Source of the DNA: Iris pallida
Lineage: Eukaryota; Streptophyta; Magnoliopsida; Asparagales; Iridaceae
Direction of reading: 5' to 3'
Length of the DNA: 64,000 nucleotides
Assembly (NCBI GenBank): GCA_029216955.1
Contig: JANAVB010012195.1
Span: 186,001-250,000 of the forward strand
Shown: positions 46,004 through 55,893 of the stretch, piece by piece
How positions within the stretch are numbered: the first letter of the stretch is position 1
How the letters are laid out: each line of letters starts with the position of its first letter
The notes under the pieces: model-generated
Database searches by the model: none
Seen by the model: the letters and a program-made list of their open reading frames with translations, nothing else
Told to the model about the DNA's origin: nothing
Made by a program: the position numbers and the translations under genes

Positions 46004-46358
46004 AAGTCTTTTATGTACTGGCCATAGCAGACTGCGCAGCAGTAGCAGAGACAGATTGTACACTGGGCTTGGTGACAGAAGCTTTAGACTGCAGCAGACT
46101 TGCTGGCAGATTGCGCAGAAGACTTGCTGTCAGCATTAACAGAATGCACAGCATTCTTTGGGACCCACACTAGACGCACTTTGCTTGTGGCAGCAGTGGT
46201 TGCAGTGCGAGGTATGGTCTTAGAGTTGATCATAGATTCGTAGGCTGTCTGGTTGATCTTCACAACCAGTGTCTTCTGCGTCTTTCGATAGACGCTACGT
46301 CACATTGAGTTGTCACTTCCTCATCGAAGGAGAAAGTCGTCCCCAGCAGAGTCGCCAT
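46004..46358 (-). pseudogene. Leader ORF starting in the primer site (frameshifted copy)
   Basis: On the minus strand an ATG at 46358 opens MATLLGTTFSFDEE through the primer site. The frame is lost at a one-base deletion near 46286 relative to the second copy (54622-54972), where the ORF is 116 codons long. The downstream part is Ser/Ala/Lys-rich. The deletion is probably a sequencing error. Confidence 0.6.
46340..46357 (-). other. Primer-binding site of the Tat-like element
   Basis: Minus-strand TGGCGACTCTGCTGGGGA begins three bases after the 5' LTR. It is the type used by Tat/Ogre elements, which I recall as complementary to tRNA-Arg. An ATG at 46358 overlaps its first base. Confidence 0.8.
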
Positions 46359-46360
46359 TT

Positions 46361-47285
46361 TGTTTACAAAAACAAAAGTTGAAGAACTTTATTGATACAA
46401 ACTTTGTAAAAGATTACAATTTGAATTCTGGGAATGGTACAACTTTAGGAATCCAATCTAGATGACGATTGTTTTATCCCTTGGACGATGTGAACTCTGA
46501 AGACGAAGCCTCTGAAGTTGAGAACAACTCTGGAATTGAAGGCAAAAAGCCTCGGAAGTTGAAGGCAAAAGCCTCGGAAGAATGCAGCAGCACTTGGGCA
46601 AGAACTCCTGGACTCTCTGAACTTTGAAGTCTGATCTCTCTGATTTCTGATTATTGATTCTTGATCCCCGTGAATGGAGACTTGAAACTCTATTTATGAG
46701 TTCTGAGAAATAACTAACTTTTAGTTATTCTGACTGCGCATGATAGATTGCGCAGCAATTGGTTTGCGCAGCAATAGACTGCGCAGGCAGTTGTTGGATC
46801 ATGGGCTAACTGTCTTGGACACATGGCATCATTTGATTGAAATGCGCATGATCATGCACAGCAGTTGCCACGAAATGAGCAATTGATGGCATGAATGCCA
46901 CGTATATTTTATCATTTGTACTGATAGAACGCGCACATTGAATTGCGCAGGTTTTGGATTGCGCCAACTTGAATTGCGCAGGAAATGGATTGCCAACATA
47001 GATTGCACCAACATGGATTGCGCTGCCAGCTGTCCTCGAGCGCCGTGCTGCACGATTAAACGAACGGCCGCCTCGATCTCCGCGCTGTCAGTTGTCAGAA
47101 GATTTAATTTGTGTCAGGTAATGATGGTGATTTGCCACGTCACCTGCGCACTTGAAAGTGTGCACAATCTATCCTACGCAATCTGAAGGATGCGCAATCT
47201 GATGTCTGCGCAGTTCATATGAAAGTTATATTTCTTGATTTTTGACTTTGTTGATGTGTGCAACTTGATTTTTTTAGGACCTACA
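46361..47285 (-). repeat. 5' LTR of the Tat-like element (first rendering)
   Basis: A near-identical copy of 30455-31386. Its TATA region reads CTCTATTTATGAG (46688-46700), one base short of the intact palindrome in the other two renderings. It is followed on the plus strand by the TSD CTGTC at 47286. Confidence 0.93.
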
Positions 47286-47290
47286 CTGTC

Positions 47291-49617
47291 CTCATTAATC
47301 GTTCTACCTAGACTGGGATACATGAGCAAAGGGTCAGGTCAGTGCTACTCATGTAGACCTAACCAAGGGTTTCCTCTCCTAGATTTGTACTAATACCCTC
47401 ATGCTCTTTACTGGTCTGAAGTACCATGCTACTATCTGTGTTTACCTATTGATATAGTTGCTTATTCGTTTATACCCTGTGATTCACACCATGCCTAGGG
47501 CTTGTATATTGTAGGTACAGCTGTACTCGCTCAACCCAATGTTCCTCCCATGTCTATCTACTTCAGATGTGGGCATACAATTCCCTGGTTTCAAGAACTA
47601 GGCAGCATGCTTATGACTAAGGTACCACCACAATTATGATTCACCCATACCCATGACATAGGGGTAGTCACATGATCCAGGAAAATGCTTTCCTTTCCAT
47701 GAATGCATCCTACAGATTTCTTACTGTCAGAGCTGTTTTGTTATCATTACTAAATTTGAGTGGATACTATGGGTGTTCTGATATTGGTACTAGCATTACT
47801 CCCTAGTTTCCTATAACAAATCTATATGGATACTTCCCAGGTTATTGTTGCTGGCTTGCTAACCTTGCCCCCCACAGGTAGCCTAAACAATACCCTTTGT
47901 AAATTTTCCCTGTACATTAATGGGACTAGTACCTATACTAGTTGTTGGTACTAATATGAACATCCTAGTGGTTCCTCCCCCTGGTGACTCATTATCGCTT
48001 CTCCAGGTCTGTACAGAGGTAGTCCTAGCTACAATTTAGGGGTGACCACCTACTAAAACTTCTTATAGCTGTGCTATCTAACATTTATATTTAAACTGGT
48101 ACTATCCTTTTTCTGTAATCAGAACCATAGTAATCATACCTTGGTACAGTGCCTTTACTTGTACCTCTGTTTATGCATCAAGATGTGAATTCAGATTTAG
48201 CAATGAAGTTGAATCAATCTTCCTCACTTGGGTCCCATGGTATCGCCTACAGTGTATTACTCTATATTAACTGTGTTGTACTCATACCTGGTACCTTAAT
48301 GTCTTGTAGATACCATTAAGTACCCACAAGATATCATGAATTTAAGCCTAGGTGGGGTTCCTATCTAAACTAGGGTAGTGTTCACACTTATAGGTTTTGG
48401 GAAGGCATGTTCTGTTATGAATACTAGGGAAGGGCAATATGATTGTAGCCTTGCCAGGAGGAGCTTAGTAGTACCCTTCAGGTGCAGAGTAATATACAGG
48501 AGACATGCATTGTGCTAGGATAAGTGGGATATCCTAGTATTTCAACTAGTCATATTGTGTCAGGCTGTTGTACATATTCCAATGGTCCTGGTTGATGAAG
48601 ATACTTGTGTCCTTCAAACCGTGGGTAGGGTGAGGTAGGTAATATCCTAAGGGTCAGTACTAGATACATATATCTATATATTTATATATCTGCAAGCAAT
48701 CTCTTCCTCATGTCTATACGACTACACCTCAATATTGTAGTTTCAAATGTCAGCATTTACTGATATGGAGACTTCAAGCCCTAGGCAGCACTCCAATTTT
48801 TTAGCACTTAATGAGTATCAGAGGAGATCTGATACTCCTACTACAAATAGTTGTTTGTACTCTTATTGACTTACCCTTCAATATCTTAATGACACAGAAA
48901 CCTATTTAACCTTACTCGATACTTTCTTGCAAAACATCATTAACCGGCCCATATGTAAAATATCCTTCCCGTATCCTGATACTCTAGGGACCAATGTAGC
49001 CAGATGTCACATCTGACATGACCAAGACCACCGTGGTCATCCAACAGAACCAGTAGACCAAGAGGGTCTATCATGAGTATTGTCCGCTCCCTTAGCCTCT
49101 CCTAGGAGTTCTATCGAATGCCTACCCATCACAGATTTCTAGGTGTGCTAATGAAGAGAATTAACAGAGTAAGGAGATAGAAATTACCTCTGAGTTGGGA
49201 TTATGCTCGAATGCTTCCTCGATCTTCCTTGATTCCTCTTGGTTTCCTTAGCAAAGGGAGGGGAAAAGTGGGGATGCTAGGGTTTTGAAGAGAGGCGAGG
49301 TCGGCTGCTTCCCTCTATAAATATAGAGTTGGGGATAACTAGGAGAGGATTTGAATTCTATAGGGTTTTATCCCAGGAAGGATTAATCTAGGATTTGAAC
49401 AATCCTGACTGCAGTCGACCAAATAGAGATTTGAATTTGGAACTTGCACTTAAACCCCTATGAAGTGCATCCTTGCAAAACTTCATTCCCCTCCTACAAC
49501 TTTTACATAGTTATCACCTAAGTCAATTTAGAATTATCTAGACATACCAATAATCTAGTACAATTAATCATAATATTTAATAATAATACATTCACTAATT
49601 TGGTCCAAGGGCTCACA
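47291..49617 (-). mobile_element. Right-hand piece of the level-2 solo LTR
   Basis: This is the U3 side of the minus-strand LTR. On the minus strand it starts TGTGAGCCCTTGGACC and has a TATA-like box near 49318 with a leader containing AAACCCTAG. No ORF of note. It is duplicated as 55899-58221 across the gap. Confidence 0.8.
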
Positions 49618-49622
49618 TGTTT

Positions 49623-50726
49623 ATCTACTATTGATATGTTTGTTTTACAGTATATGTTTATCTACTACTGATAGAGATTATTGTTTGGTTGTATTTTTTT
49701 CTTTCTACTGTTGTCGCCCCTTGGCCACCAGAGTTACTGCATCGTAGGTGGTAGTGAAGTTTACTCAACTTGCATTCTAGTAATTAGGTTTGTGATAACC
49801 CTAATTAGTTAATGATAGCAAGCCGTAGACATTGATTGGCCGTGCACTTTTGGTTGTGTGTTACTTTATATGCTCTTTATGTAAGTGAGTAGCCAGAGGC
49901 TAAGTTCTGGTTGGGAAAAGATCTGCAATCCCGTCCTTGTTTGGTTTAAGGGTTGTGGCTCCGATTTATAGTAGTTCCTAAGTCCCTTGTTGCTCATCGG
50001 CTTATTCTGTTCCATAGCTATATTGTTCTAGTATTTTCCTTCAGTCATTTATATTCTCGAGATATGTGCATTGGTACCGCACTAGTCTCGACCGCATTTA
50101 TTATTTATTTATCATTATGTTGTTTTATTGTTGTTGGACTTTGTCGTTCATCTCGAGCCTTCTTCTGGTACTTGCTATTTGGAGTCTGACCCACTAGTTA
50201 TGTTTGGCCAGATTTACCTAGAGCCTGAGGATTTCCTACCTTTCTCTGGATGACCGCCACCTACTTAGATCTGCGGTTGTTCCTCCTCGCGAGTGGGTTC
50301 CCTTTTCTTACCACTTGCGGTTTACTTTATTTTGGTGGTATTAGCTAGAGCATGTGTTAGTCCTATTATTTTGAGACTTTTTCAGACTTCGGTCAACATG
50401 ATGTATTATATTATATCTAGACTGATATAGTGATCATGTATATTGGTACTTTACTAGTGTAGCATTTTGTGTTCACTAGCTTCATGATCATGTACGATAT
50501 AGTATTTTGGGACGTCTTTACTTTAATATTTGATATATCTTGATACTTGTTGTTGTTGGATTGATATAGGATTTGTTCGACCATAGGATCGTCAGTGACA
50601 TGCTAGAGACTTCCTACTTGTCTTCTAGACAGCCTTGATCGTAGATTGGGGTACTGTCATACTCTGATATACGTAGCTGGCTTTGTTTCGCCCCTATCTC
50701 CATTATTTTGGTTCTGGGGCGTGACA
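49623..50726 (+). mobile_element. Right-hand piece of the level-1 solo LTR
   Basis: Continues the LTR begun at 17556 and ends TTCTGGGGCGTGACA. No gene: the 78-codon ORF at 49953 is hydrophobic low-information sequence with no support. Duplicated as 58227-59335. Confidence 0.8.
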
Positions 50727-50731
50727 ATGCA

Positions 50732-50935
50732 TGCTTAGACGAGTTGTGGAATATGAATGAGATAATCATCGATGATATTTTTGCATATTTAGTGGCCATT
50801 GAAATAATAAAGTACGACGATACTGAACCCCATTCCGCTGAAAATGTTAATATAGAACTGATTGTCCAAAATGAAAAGGAGCAATCCAGGTCGAGTTAGA
50901 TTTCTTAACAAAAAAAGTATTCGGGCATATAGTTC
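50732..50935. other. Host DNA between nested LTRs
   Basis: Short stretch after the ATGCA duplication, continuous before insertion with sequence left of 17556. It has a 63-codon ORF without support. Duplicated as 59341-59543. Confidence 0.5.
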
Positions 50936-52294
50936 TATCACGCCCCGCTCCCGTAGGAGCGATCGTCCTCGCTAAGGCGTGATGCGCACGAGTCTAGATT
51001 GCGCTCGTAAGGCAGTTTCATAACGGCCGATTACAGCGGCTGCGACGGGGTCGTCGCACAGAAGTCCCAAGCAAAACATTGAACATACAGCAAAATTTAG
51101 AAGCAGAACACAAGTTATTCAAAAGTACTCTTTATTGATGTTGAACAATAAGATTACAATAGGGCGCAAGGCCATGATTACAAGTCTCTCAAGCTTATTT
51201 TTCTCTCATTTTACAAGTCACTCTGCTTTCTCTCATCTCTCGATACAATGCTTGAGCCAGCAGATAATTCGGAAGGCAATGTCCATACATTATGTCCCGT
51301 ATAAGTCTTGACTCCGTGCGACCGCACGCTTCGAATCGCCAAGGAACTCCATACCTCGACGCATCCAAGCGAGCTCCGTATATGTGCAGGCACATGGAAA
51401 CTATGTGGGTGTTAGTACTCAACTGTACTGGTGGAGTGAGCTCCTCGTCCTCCCATACAAAACGACACGTTATTTACTTTGTGCAGCTTAATCCCTTTTG
51501 ATTGTCTTTCTAGTCTTGCCTTAGGATCAATTTTAAGACAACGACGCCTTGGCCTATACTTGGCAACGCAACGACAGGGTCGTGCTATACTCTATTCGTA
51601 ACTTCAACATATTCGAGGCAGTGCCTCGTCGGGCAGAAACTTATGTAACTCGGCCATGCCAAGACCTTCAATTCTTTCATGTGCCTCTAGATACTTCGTG
51701 CCAACGACGTCAAGGCGACGACTCGTGCTGGTGCCAACGGACTTGATCGTGCCTTAAGATCGAGGCCGTGCCACCCAAGTATATACCAGACTTGACCAAC
51801 TTGCCTTACAACCCTTCCTGACTTAACTTGAGACGAGGCCACATTCAAGCCGAAGCACGTGTCCCTATTATAGCAACTCTTAGGCTCTAGAATGGTGATG
51901 CAATCGTGCACACCTAACCCGTGCTGATTTAAGTTAGCGCTTGCTCTAAGCGTAACTCGTCAACCCAACTCGTAACTTGCTAGTACTCGACTCAATCCAA
52001 AGGCATACACGCGGATAGCTGCTCTTGCCGACACATCTATACGAGTGGTCACTAGCAATGTCAAGCTATCCTGGATCTTTTGCATAGGGTGACCATTCGC
52101 GTAGCGAGGTACGAGCTTCCACCGAATGACCCCAACCTATATTGTAACGGTTCACTTCAATCGAATCGTACCGTCGATGAAGGCCGTACAATATCTGTAA
52201 TTCCTCCTAGGCCGACACGAACCCGGCGCTCCGGGATCGCTCGAAGAATTTTGCCCTTGCGCACAAGTTGTCCAATGACCATGCGAGACTCAAC
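50936..52294 (-). mobile_element. LTR fragment of the TGTAATGCCCC family, minus orientation
   Basis: Begins TATCACGCCCCGCTCC (a TG-to-TA change at the tip) and reads in reverse complement like the 3' part of the LTR at 12551-14942. It shares the AAGGCGTGATGC..CACGAG region and an AATAAAG poly(A) signal (reverse complement at about 51128). It runs into an inverted copy of itself at 53356-53870 (arms 51779-52294 and 53356-53870). Duplicated as 59544-60906. Confidence 0.7.
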
Positions 52295-53870
52295 TAGCGA
52301 CTCCTCGCTCAGGTGGGGTAGTTTCGAAGAACTTGCCTCATCTTAGCCTTCACATAATAACTCGCATGTTTTCAACTTGCACAAGTTAGGCTTGTTAATA
52401 AAAGAGACACATCCACATAGCTAAGGGAATAATCCCGACGGGTCGGAATGTATTAAACATGAAAATGGTCCCAGGTCTGCTTAGATGTCTGCTCAGCGTG
52501 CTTTCAAAATGACACTCGGTCTTTCGTCCCGTGGCTTGGAAGAAGGAAGTTGGCCTAAGTTGCTAAGTTGCCAAACGCTCGAAATTATCCTAAGTCATAG
52601 CGTTGCCCGCGTGAATGCTTGATAAAACATGCACGGTTCCGTCGTCCAAGGCTTAGCATAGCCTTCATACGTCCCATGGGTTAAGTCGTATTGCACGACT
52701 TGTGGCTTAAGTCTAGGCACCCAAGAACTTGGTTGTTCAAGTCGAACGCGTGCATGACACATTCCTTTGATACGAAGCATGGCGTAGCCTTTGCTCGTCA
52801 AGTCGTTGCACAAATAAGTTAGGCAAAGTTATGCCGGTCAATCGAAGCCATTTCTAGCACTGTCCCCTGTTGGTTGTGGTTGTCAAGTCACATAGTCCCG
52901 CAAGATCAAGGCCCGTCTATAAAGTATATAACTTGAGCAATAGCGTCGCCTAGAGAACAAGGTTGTCCAAGACACGAGCCACGGTGGGATTAGTGAAAAG
53001 TATGCCACAGAAAAAGGAAGTCCACGCGACTAGTTATCCGAGATCGGTCCCGCTACTTGGGAGTCTCGATAAGCGTTCACGAGATCGGTCCCGCTACTTA
53101 GGAGTCTCGATAAGTCTCGTTCACGAGATCGGTCCCGCTACTTGGGAGTCTCGCTAAGTCTCGATAAGTCTCGTACATGAGATGGGTCCCGCTACTTGGG
53201 AGTCTCGATAAGTCTCGTTCACGAGATCGGTCCTGCTACTTGGGAGTCTCGCTAAGTCTCGATAAAGAAGCACACGAGATCGGTCCGCTACTTGGGAGTC
53301 TCGATAGAAAGATGGAAAGCATGGTCTTGGTTAAGGAAAGGACTTGATAGATCGAGTTGAGTCTCACACGGTCATTGGACAAGTTGCGCGCAAGGGCAAA
53401 ATTCCTTGAGCGATCTCGGGGCGCCAGGTTCGTGTCGGCCTAGGAGAATTACAGATATTGTACGGCCTTCATCGACGGTATGACTCGATTGAAGTGAACC
53501 GTTACAATATAGGCTGCGGGTCATTCGGTGGGAGCTCGTACCTCACCACACGAATGGTCACCGTATGCAAAAGATCCAGGATAGCTTGACATTGCTAGTG
53601 ACCATATATGATGTGTCGGCAAGAGCGGCTATCCGCGTGTATGCCTTTGGATTGAGTCGAGTACTAGCAAGTTACGAGTTAGGTTGACGAGTTACGCTTA
53701 GAGCAAGCGCTAACCTTGAATCAGCACGGGTTAGGTGTGCACGGTTGCATCACCATTCTAGAGCCTAAGAGTTGGCTATAATAAGGACACGTGCTTCAGC
53801 ATGAATGTGGCCTCGTCTCGAGTTAAGTCAGAAAAGGCTGTAAGGCAAGTTGGTCAAGTCTGGTAGATAC
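52295..53870 (+). mobile_element. LTR fragment of the same family, plus orientation
   Basis: Starts near the centre of the inverted repeat and ends abruptly at 53870 where a new LTR begins. From 52297 it matches 53971 onward as a diverged direct repeat (GCTCAGGTGG(G/A)GTAGTTTCG), offset 1674 bp. It contains the minisatellite at 53040-53305. Confidence 0.65.
53040..53305 (+). repeat. Six-copy minisatellite in the LTR (first rendering)
   Basis: The unit GAGATCGGTCCCGCTACTTG followed by GGAGTCTCGATAAGTCTCGT repeats six times with period 40-53 bp. Units differ by short deletions and a TCGCTAAG variant. The second rendering at 61657-61922 has the same six units with different small indels. Confidence 0.9.
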
Positions 53871-54387
53871 TGTAGTGCCCCGTCCCGCTCAGTCAATCAG
53901 AGGAATTGAAACGCCGACGGCATTTGGACTTAGCCTTGCAACGGCGACTCGAAGACATCGCTCGATCGAGGCGACCGCTCGCTCAGGTGGAGTAGTTTCG
54001 GTGAACTTGCCTCATCTTAGACGTCACATAATAAATCGTATGTTTCAACTTGCACAAGTAGGCTTGATAATAAAGAGACGAATCCACATAGCAAAATGGG
54101 AATAATTCCGACGGGTCGAATTGAGTTAGAATATGGAAAGGTCCAACAGTCGGCTTAGAGTTGGTGCATGGCGTGCTTTGAAAATGACACTCGATCCTTC
54201 GTCCCGTGGCTTGGGAGAAGGAAAGTTGGTTGAATAGGCGAAGTAATGTACGTAGCCTAAGTCATAGGCATCGCCCGCATAAAATGCTTCATAAAGCATG
54301 CACGGTCCTATCGTCCAAGGCTTGGCATAGCCTTGTCTTGCCCCATGAGTTAAGTTGGGTTGCGCGGCTTATGACATAAGTCTAGGC
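53871..54387 (+). mobile_element. Start of a further plus-strand LTR, cut by the assembly gap
   Basis: TGTAGTGCCCCGTCCCGC resembles the TGTAATGCCCCGCTCCGC start of the LTR at 6763. It directly abuts the preceding LTR fragment. The full continuation is seen at 62488-64000. Confidence 0.7.
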
Positions 54388-54400
54388 NNNNNNNNNNNNN
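54388..54400. other. Assembly gap (13 Ns)
   Basis: A run of 13 Ns. The sequence to the right begins with bases already present at 45790, so the gap probably has negative true size (overlapping contigs). Confidence 0.98.
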
Positions 54401-54621
54401 CAAAAGGCTATCACTCTTGGATGTGCAGGAATGCTTTGCGCATGAGTTGATGGTACACTGGTTCTGGCCACAGAGACTGTGGTTTGCGCATCAGGAGTTT
54501 TTGCCACAGAATGCTTAGGTTGTACTCTGGTTGCTGGAGTGTTGGTTTGCGCAGAAAGTTTGGCAGCCAATTGCGCCAGAGGTATAGGGACTTTACACTT
54601 AGCCATGGCAGATAAAGTCTT

Positions 54622-54972
54622 TTATGTACTGGCCATAGCAGACTGCGCAGCAGTAGCAGAGACAGATTGTACACTGGGCTTGGTGACAGAAGCTTTAGAC
54701 TGCACAGCAGACTTGCTGGCAGATTGCGCAGAAGACTTGCTGTCAGCATTAACAGAATGCACAGCATTCTTTGGGACCCACACTAGACGCACTTTGCTTG
54801 TGGCAGCAGTGGTTGCAGTGCGAGGTATGGTCTTAGAGTTGATCATAGATTCGTAGGCTGTCTGGTTGATCTTCACAACCAGTGTCTTCTGCGTCTTTTC
54901 GATAGACGCTACGTCACATTGAGTTGTCACTTCCTCATCGAAGGAGAAAGTCGTCCCCAGCAGAGTCGCCAT
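54622..54972 (-). CDS. Leader ORF of the Tat-like element (better copy)
   Basis: 116 codons from an ATG at 54972, one base before the primer site, so that the first six residues (MATLLG) are encoded by the primer site itself. The region KVRLVWVPKNAVHSVNADSK is followed by a Ser/Ala/Gln-rich tail. It stops at TAA just before the MAKCKVPIPL ORF. I recognise no domain. Homologous first-copy sequence is frameshifted. Confidence 0.55.
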   Translation of the reverse strand: MATLLGTTFSFDEEVTTQCDVASIEKTQKTLVVKINQTAYESMINSKTIPRTATTAATSKVRLVWVPKNAVHSVNADSKSSAQSASKSAVQSKASVTKPSVQSVSATAAQSAMAST

Positions 54973-54974
54973 TT

Positions 54975-55893
54975 TGTTTACAAAAACAAAAGTTGAAGAA
55001 CTTTATTGATACAAACTTTGTAAAAGATTACAATTTGAATTCTGGGAATGGTACAACTTTAGGAATCCAATCTAGATGACGATTGTTTTATCCCTTGGAC
55101 GATGTGAACTCTGAAGACGAAGCCTCTGAAGTTGAGAACAACTCTGGAATTGAAGGCAAAAAGCCTCGGAAGTTGAAGGCAAAAGCCTCGGAAGAATGCA
55201 GCAGCACTTGGGCAAGAACTCCTGGACTCTCTGAACTTTGAAGTCTGATCTCTCTGATTTCTGATTATTGATCTTGATCCCCGTGAATGGAGACTTGAAA
55301 CTCTATTTATAGAGTTCTGAGAAATAACTAACTTTTAGTTATTCTGACTGCGCATGATAGATTGCGCAGCAATTGGTTTGCGCAGCAATAGACTGCGCAG
55401 GCAGTTGTTGGATCATGGGCTAACTGTCTTGGACACATGGCATCATTTGATTGAAATGCGCATGATCATGCACAGCAGTTGCCACGAAATGAGCAATTGA
55501 TGGCATGAATGCCACGTATTTTATATTTGTACTGATAGAACGCGCACATTGAATTGCGCAGGTTTTGGATTGCGCCAACTTGAATTGCGCAGGAAATGGA
55601 TTGCCAACATAGATTGCACCAACATGGATTGCGTGCCAGCTGTCCTCGAGCGCGTGCTGCACGATTAAACGAACGGCCGCCTCGATCTCCGCGCTGTCAG
55701 TTGTCAGAAGATTAATTTTGTCAGGTAATGATGGTGATTTGCCACGTCACCTGCGCACTTGAAAGTGTGCACAATCTATCCTACGCAATCTGAAGGATGC
55801 GCAATCTGATGTCTGCGCAGTTCATATGAAAGTTATATTTCTTGATTTTTTGACTTTGTTGATGTGTGCAACTTGATTTTTTTAGGACCTACA
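54975..55893 (-). repeat. 5' LTR of the Tat-like element (second rendering)
   Basis: Same LTR as 46361-47285. The TATA palindrome CTCTATTTATAGAG is intact here (55301-55314). It lacks single bases present in both other LTR renderings, for example in GATTCTTGATCC and GAGCGCCGTGCTG. Confidence 0.93.

Larger units (their letters stand above)
30455..47285 (-). mobile_element. Ty3/gypsy Tat/Ogre-like retrotransposon with antisense genes, 16.8 kb
   Basis: The TSD CTGTC flanks the element (30450-30454 and 47286-47290). The LTRs are 30455-31386 (3' in element sense) and 46361-47285 (5'). Going down the minus strand the order is primer site, gag, protease, RT, RNase H, a second RNase H, integrase. 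Then comes a 6-kb region whose genes run on the plus strand, a polypurine tract and the 3' LTR. The RT-RNaseH-second RNaseH order and a TGGCGACTCTGC-type primer site are features of the Tat/Ogre lineage. Elements of that lineage are known to carry extra ORFs, some antisense, between integrase and the 3' LTR. The LTRs are close to identical, so the insertion is recent relative to its surroundings. Confidence 0.92.
19214..49617 (-). mobile_element. Solo LTR, minus strand, 4.0 kb when inserts are removed (nest level 2)
   Basis: On the minus strand it starts TGTGAGCCCTTGGACC at 49617 and ends GCGGGTCATGACA at 19214. The TSD TGTTT is present at 19209-19213 and 49618-49622, and the host DNA reads TGTTTATCTACTATTGATATG on the right side. 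Its own pieces are 19214-19775, 23846-24807, 30305-30454 and 47291-49617, about 4.0 kb in total. A minus-strand TATA-like element lies near 49318, about 300 bp from the LTR start. It has three independent insertions inside it. Confidence 0.85.
17556..50726 (+). mobile_element. Solo LTR, plus strand, 2.8 kb when its insert is removed (nest level 1)
   Basis: The LTR begins TGTGAGACTCATCTCACAG at 17556 and ends TTCTGGGGCGTGACA at 50726. The same 5-bp TSD ATGCA flanks it (17551-17555 and 50727-50731). Its own sequence is only 17556-19213 plus 49623-50726; the rest is later insertions. A plus-strand TATA-like CTATATATACCC lies near 17960, followed by a pyrimidine-rich leader. The right part contains a TACGTAGCTGGCTT motif also found near the 3' end of the solo LTR at 19776-23840, so the families are related. 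No internal domain remains, consistent with recombination between two LTRs. Confidence 0.8.
45790..54387. repeat. 8.6-kb block repeated at 54401-62999 (left rendering)
   Basis: The block runs from CAAAAGGCTATCACTCTTGG to ATGACATAAGTCTAGGC, where the N run starts. It matches 54401-62999 over its whole length, in order and direct orientation, with almost only 1-4 base indels. The lengths are 8598 and 8599. It contains the 5' part of the Tat-like element, its 5' LTR, the right parts of the level-2 and level-1 solo LTRs, and the LTR cluster at 50936. Confidence 0.95.

Noticed and set aside
49953..50189. 78-codon hydrophobic ORF as a membrane protein gene
   Set aside because: It lies inside the level-1 LTR. 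The duplicate rendering shifts its frame, and no family motif is present.
16308..50726. A single DNA transposon with 13-bp terminal inverted repeats TGTCACGCCCCAG
   Set aside because: The termini match as inverted repeats, but the flanks do not give a proper duplication. The right end pairs better with the LTR start at 17556, with an exact ATGCA duplication.
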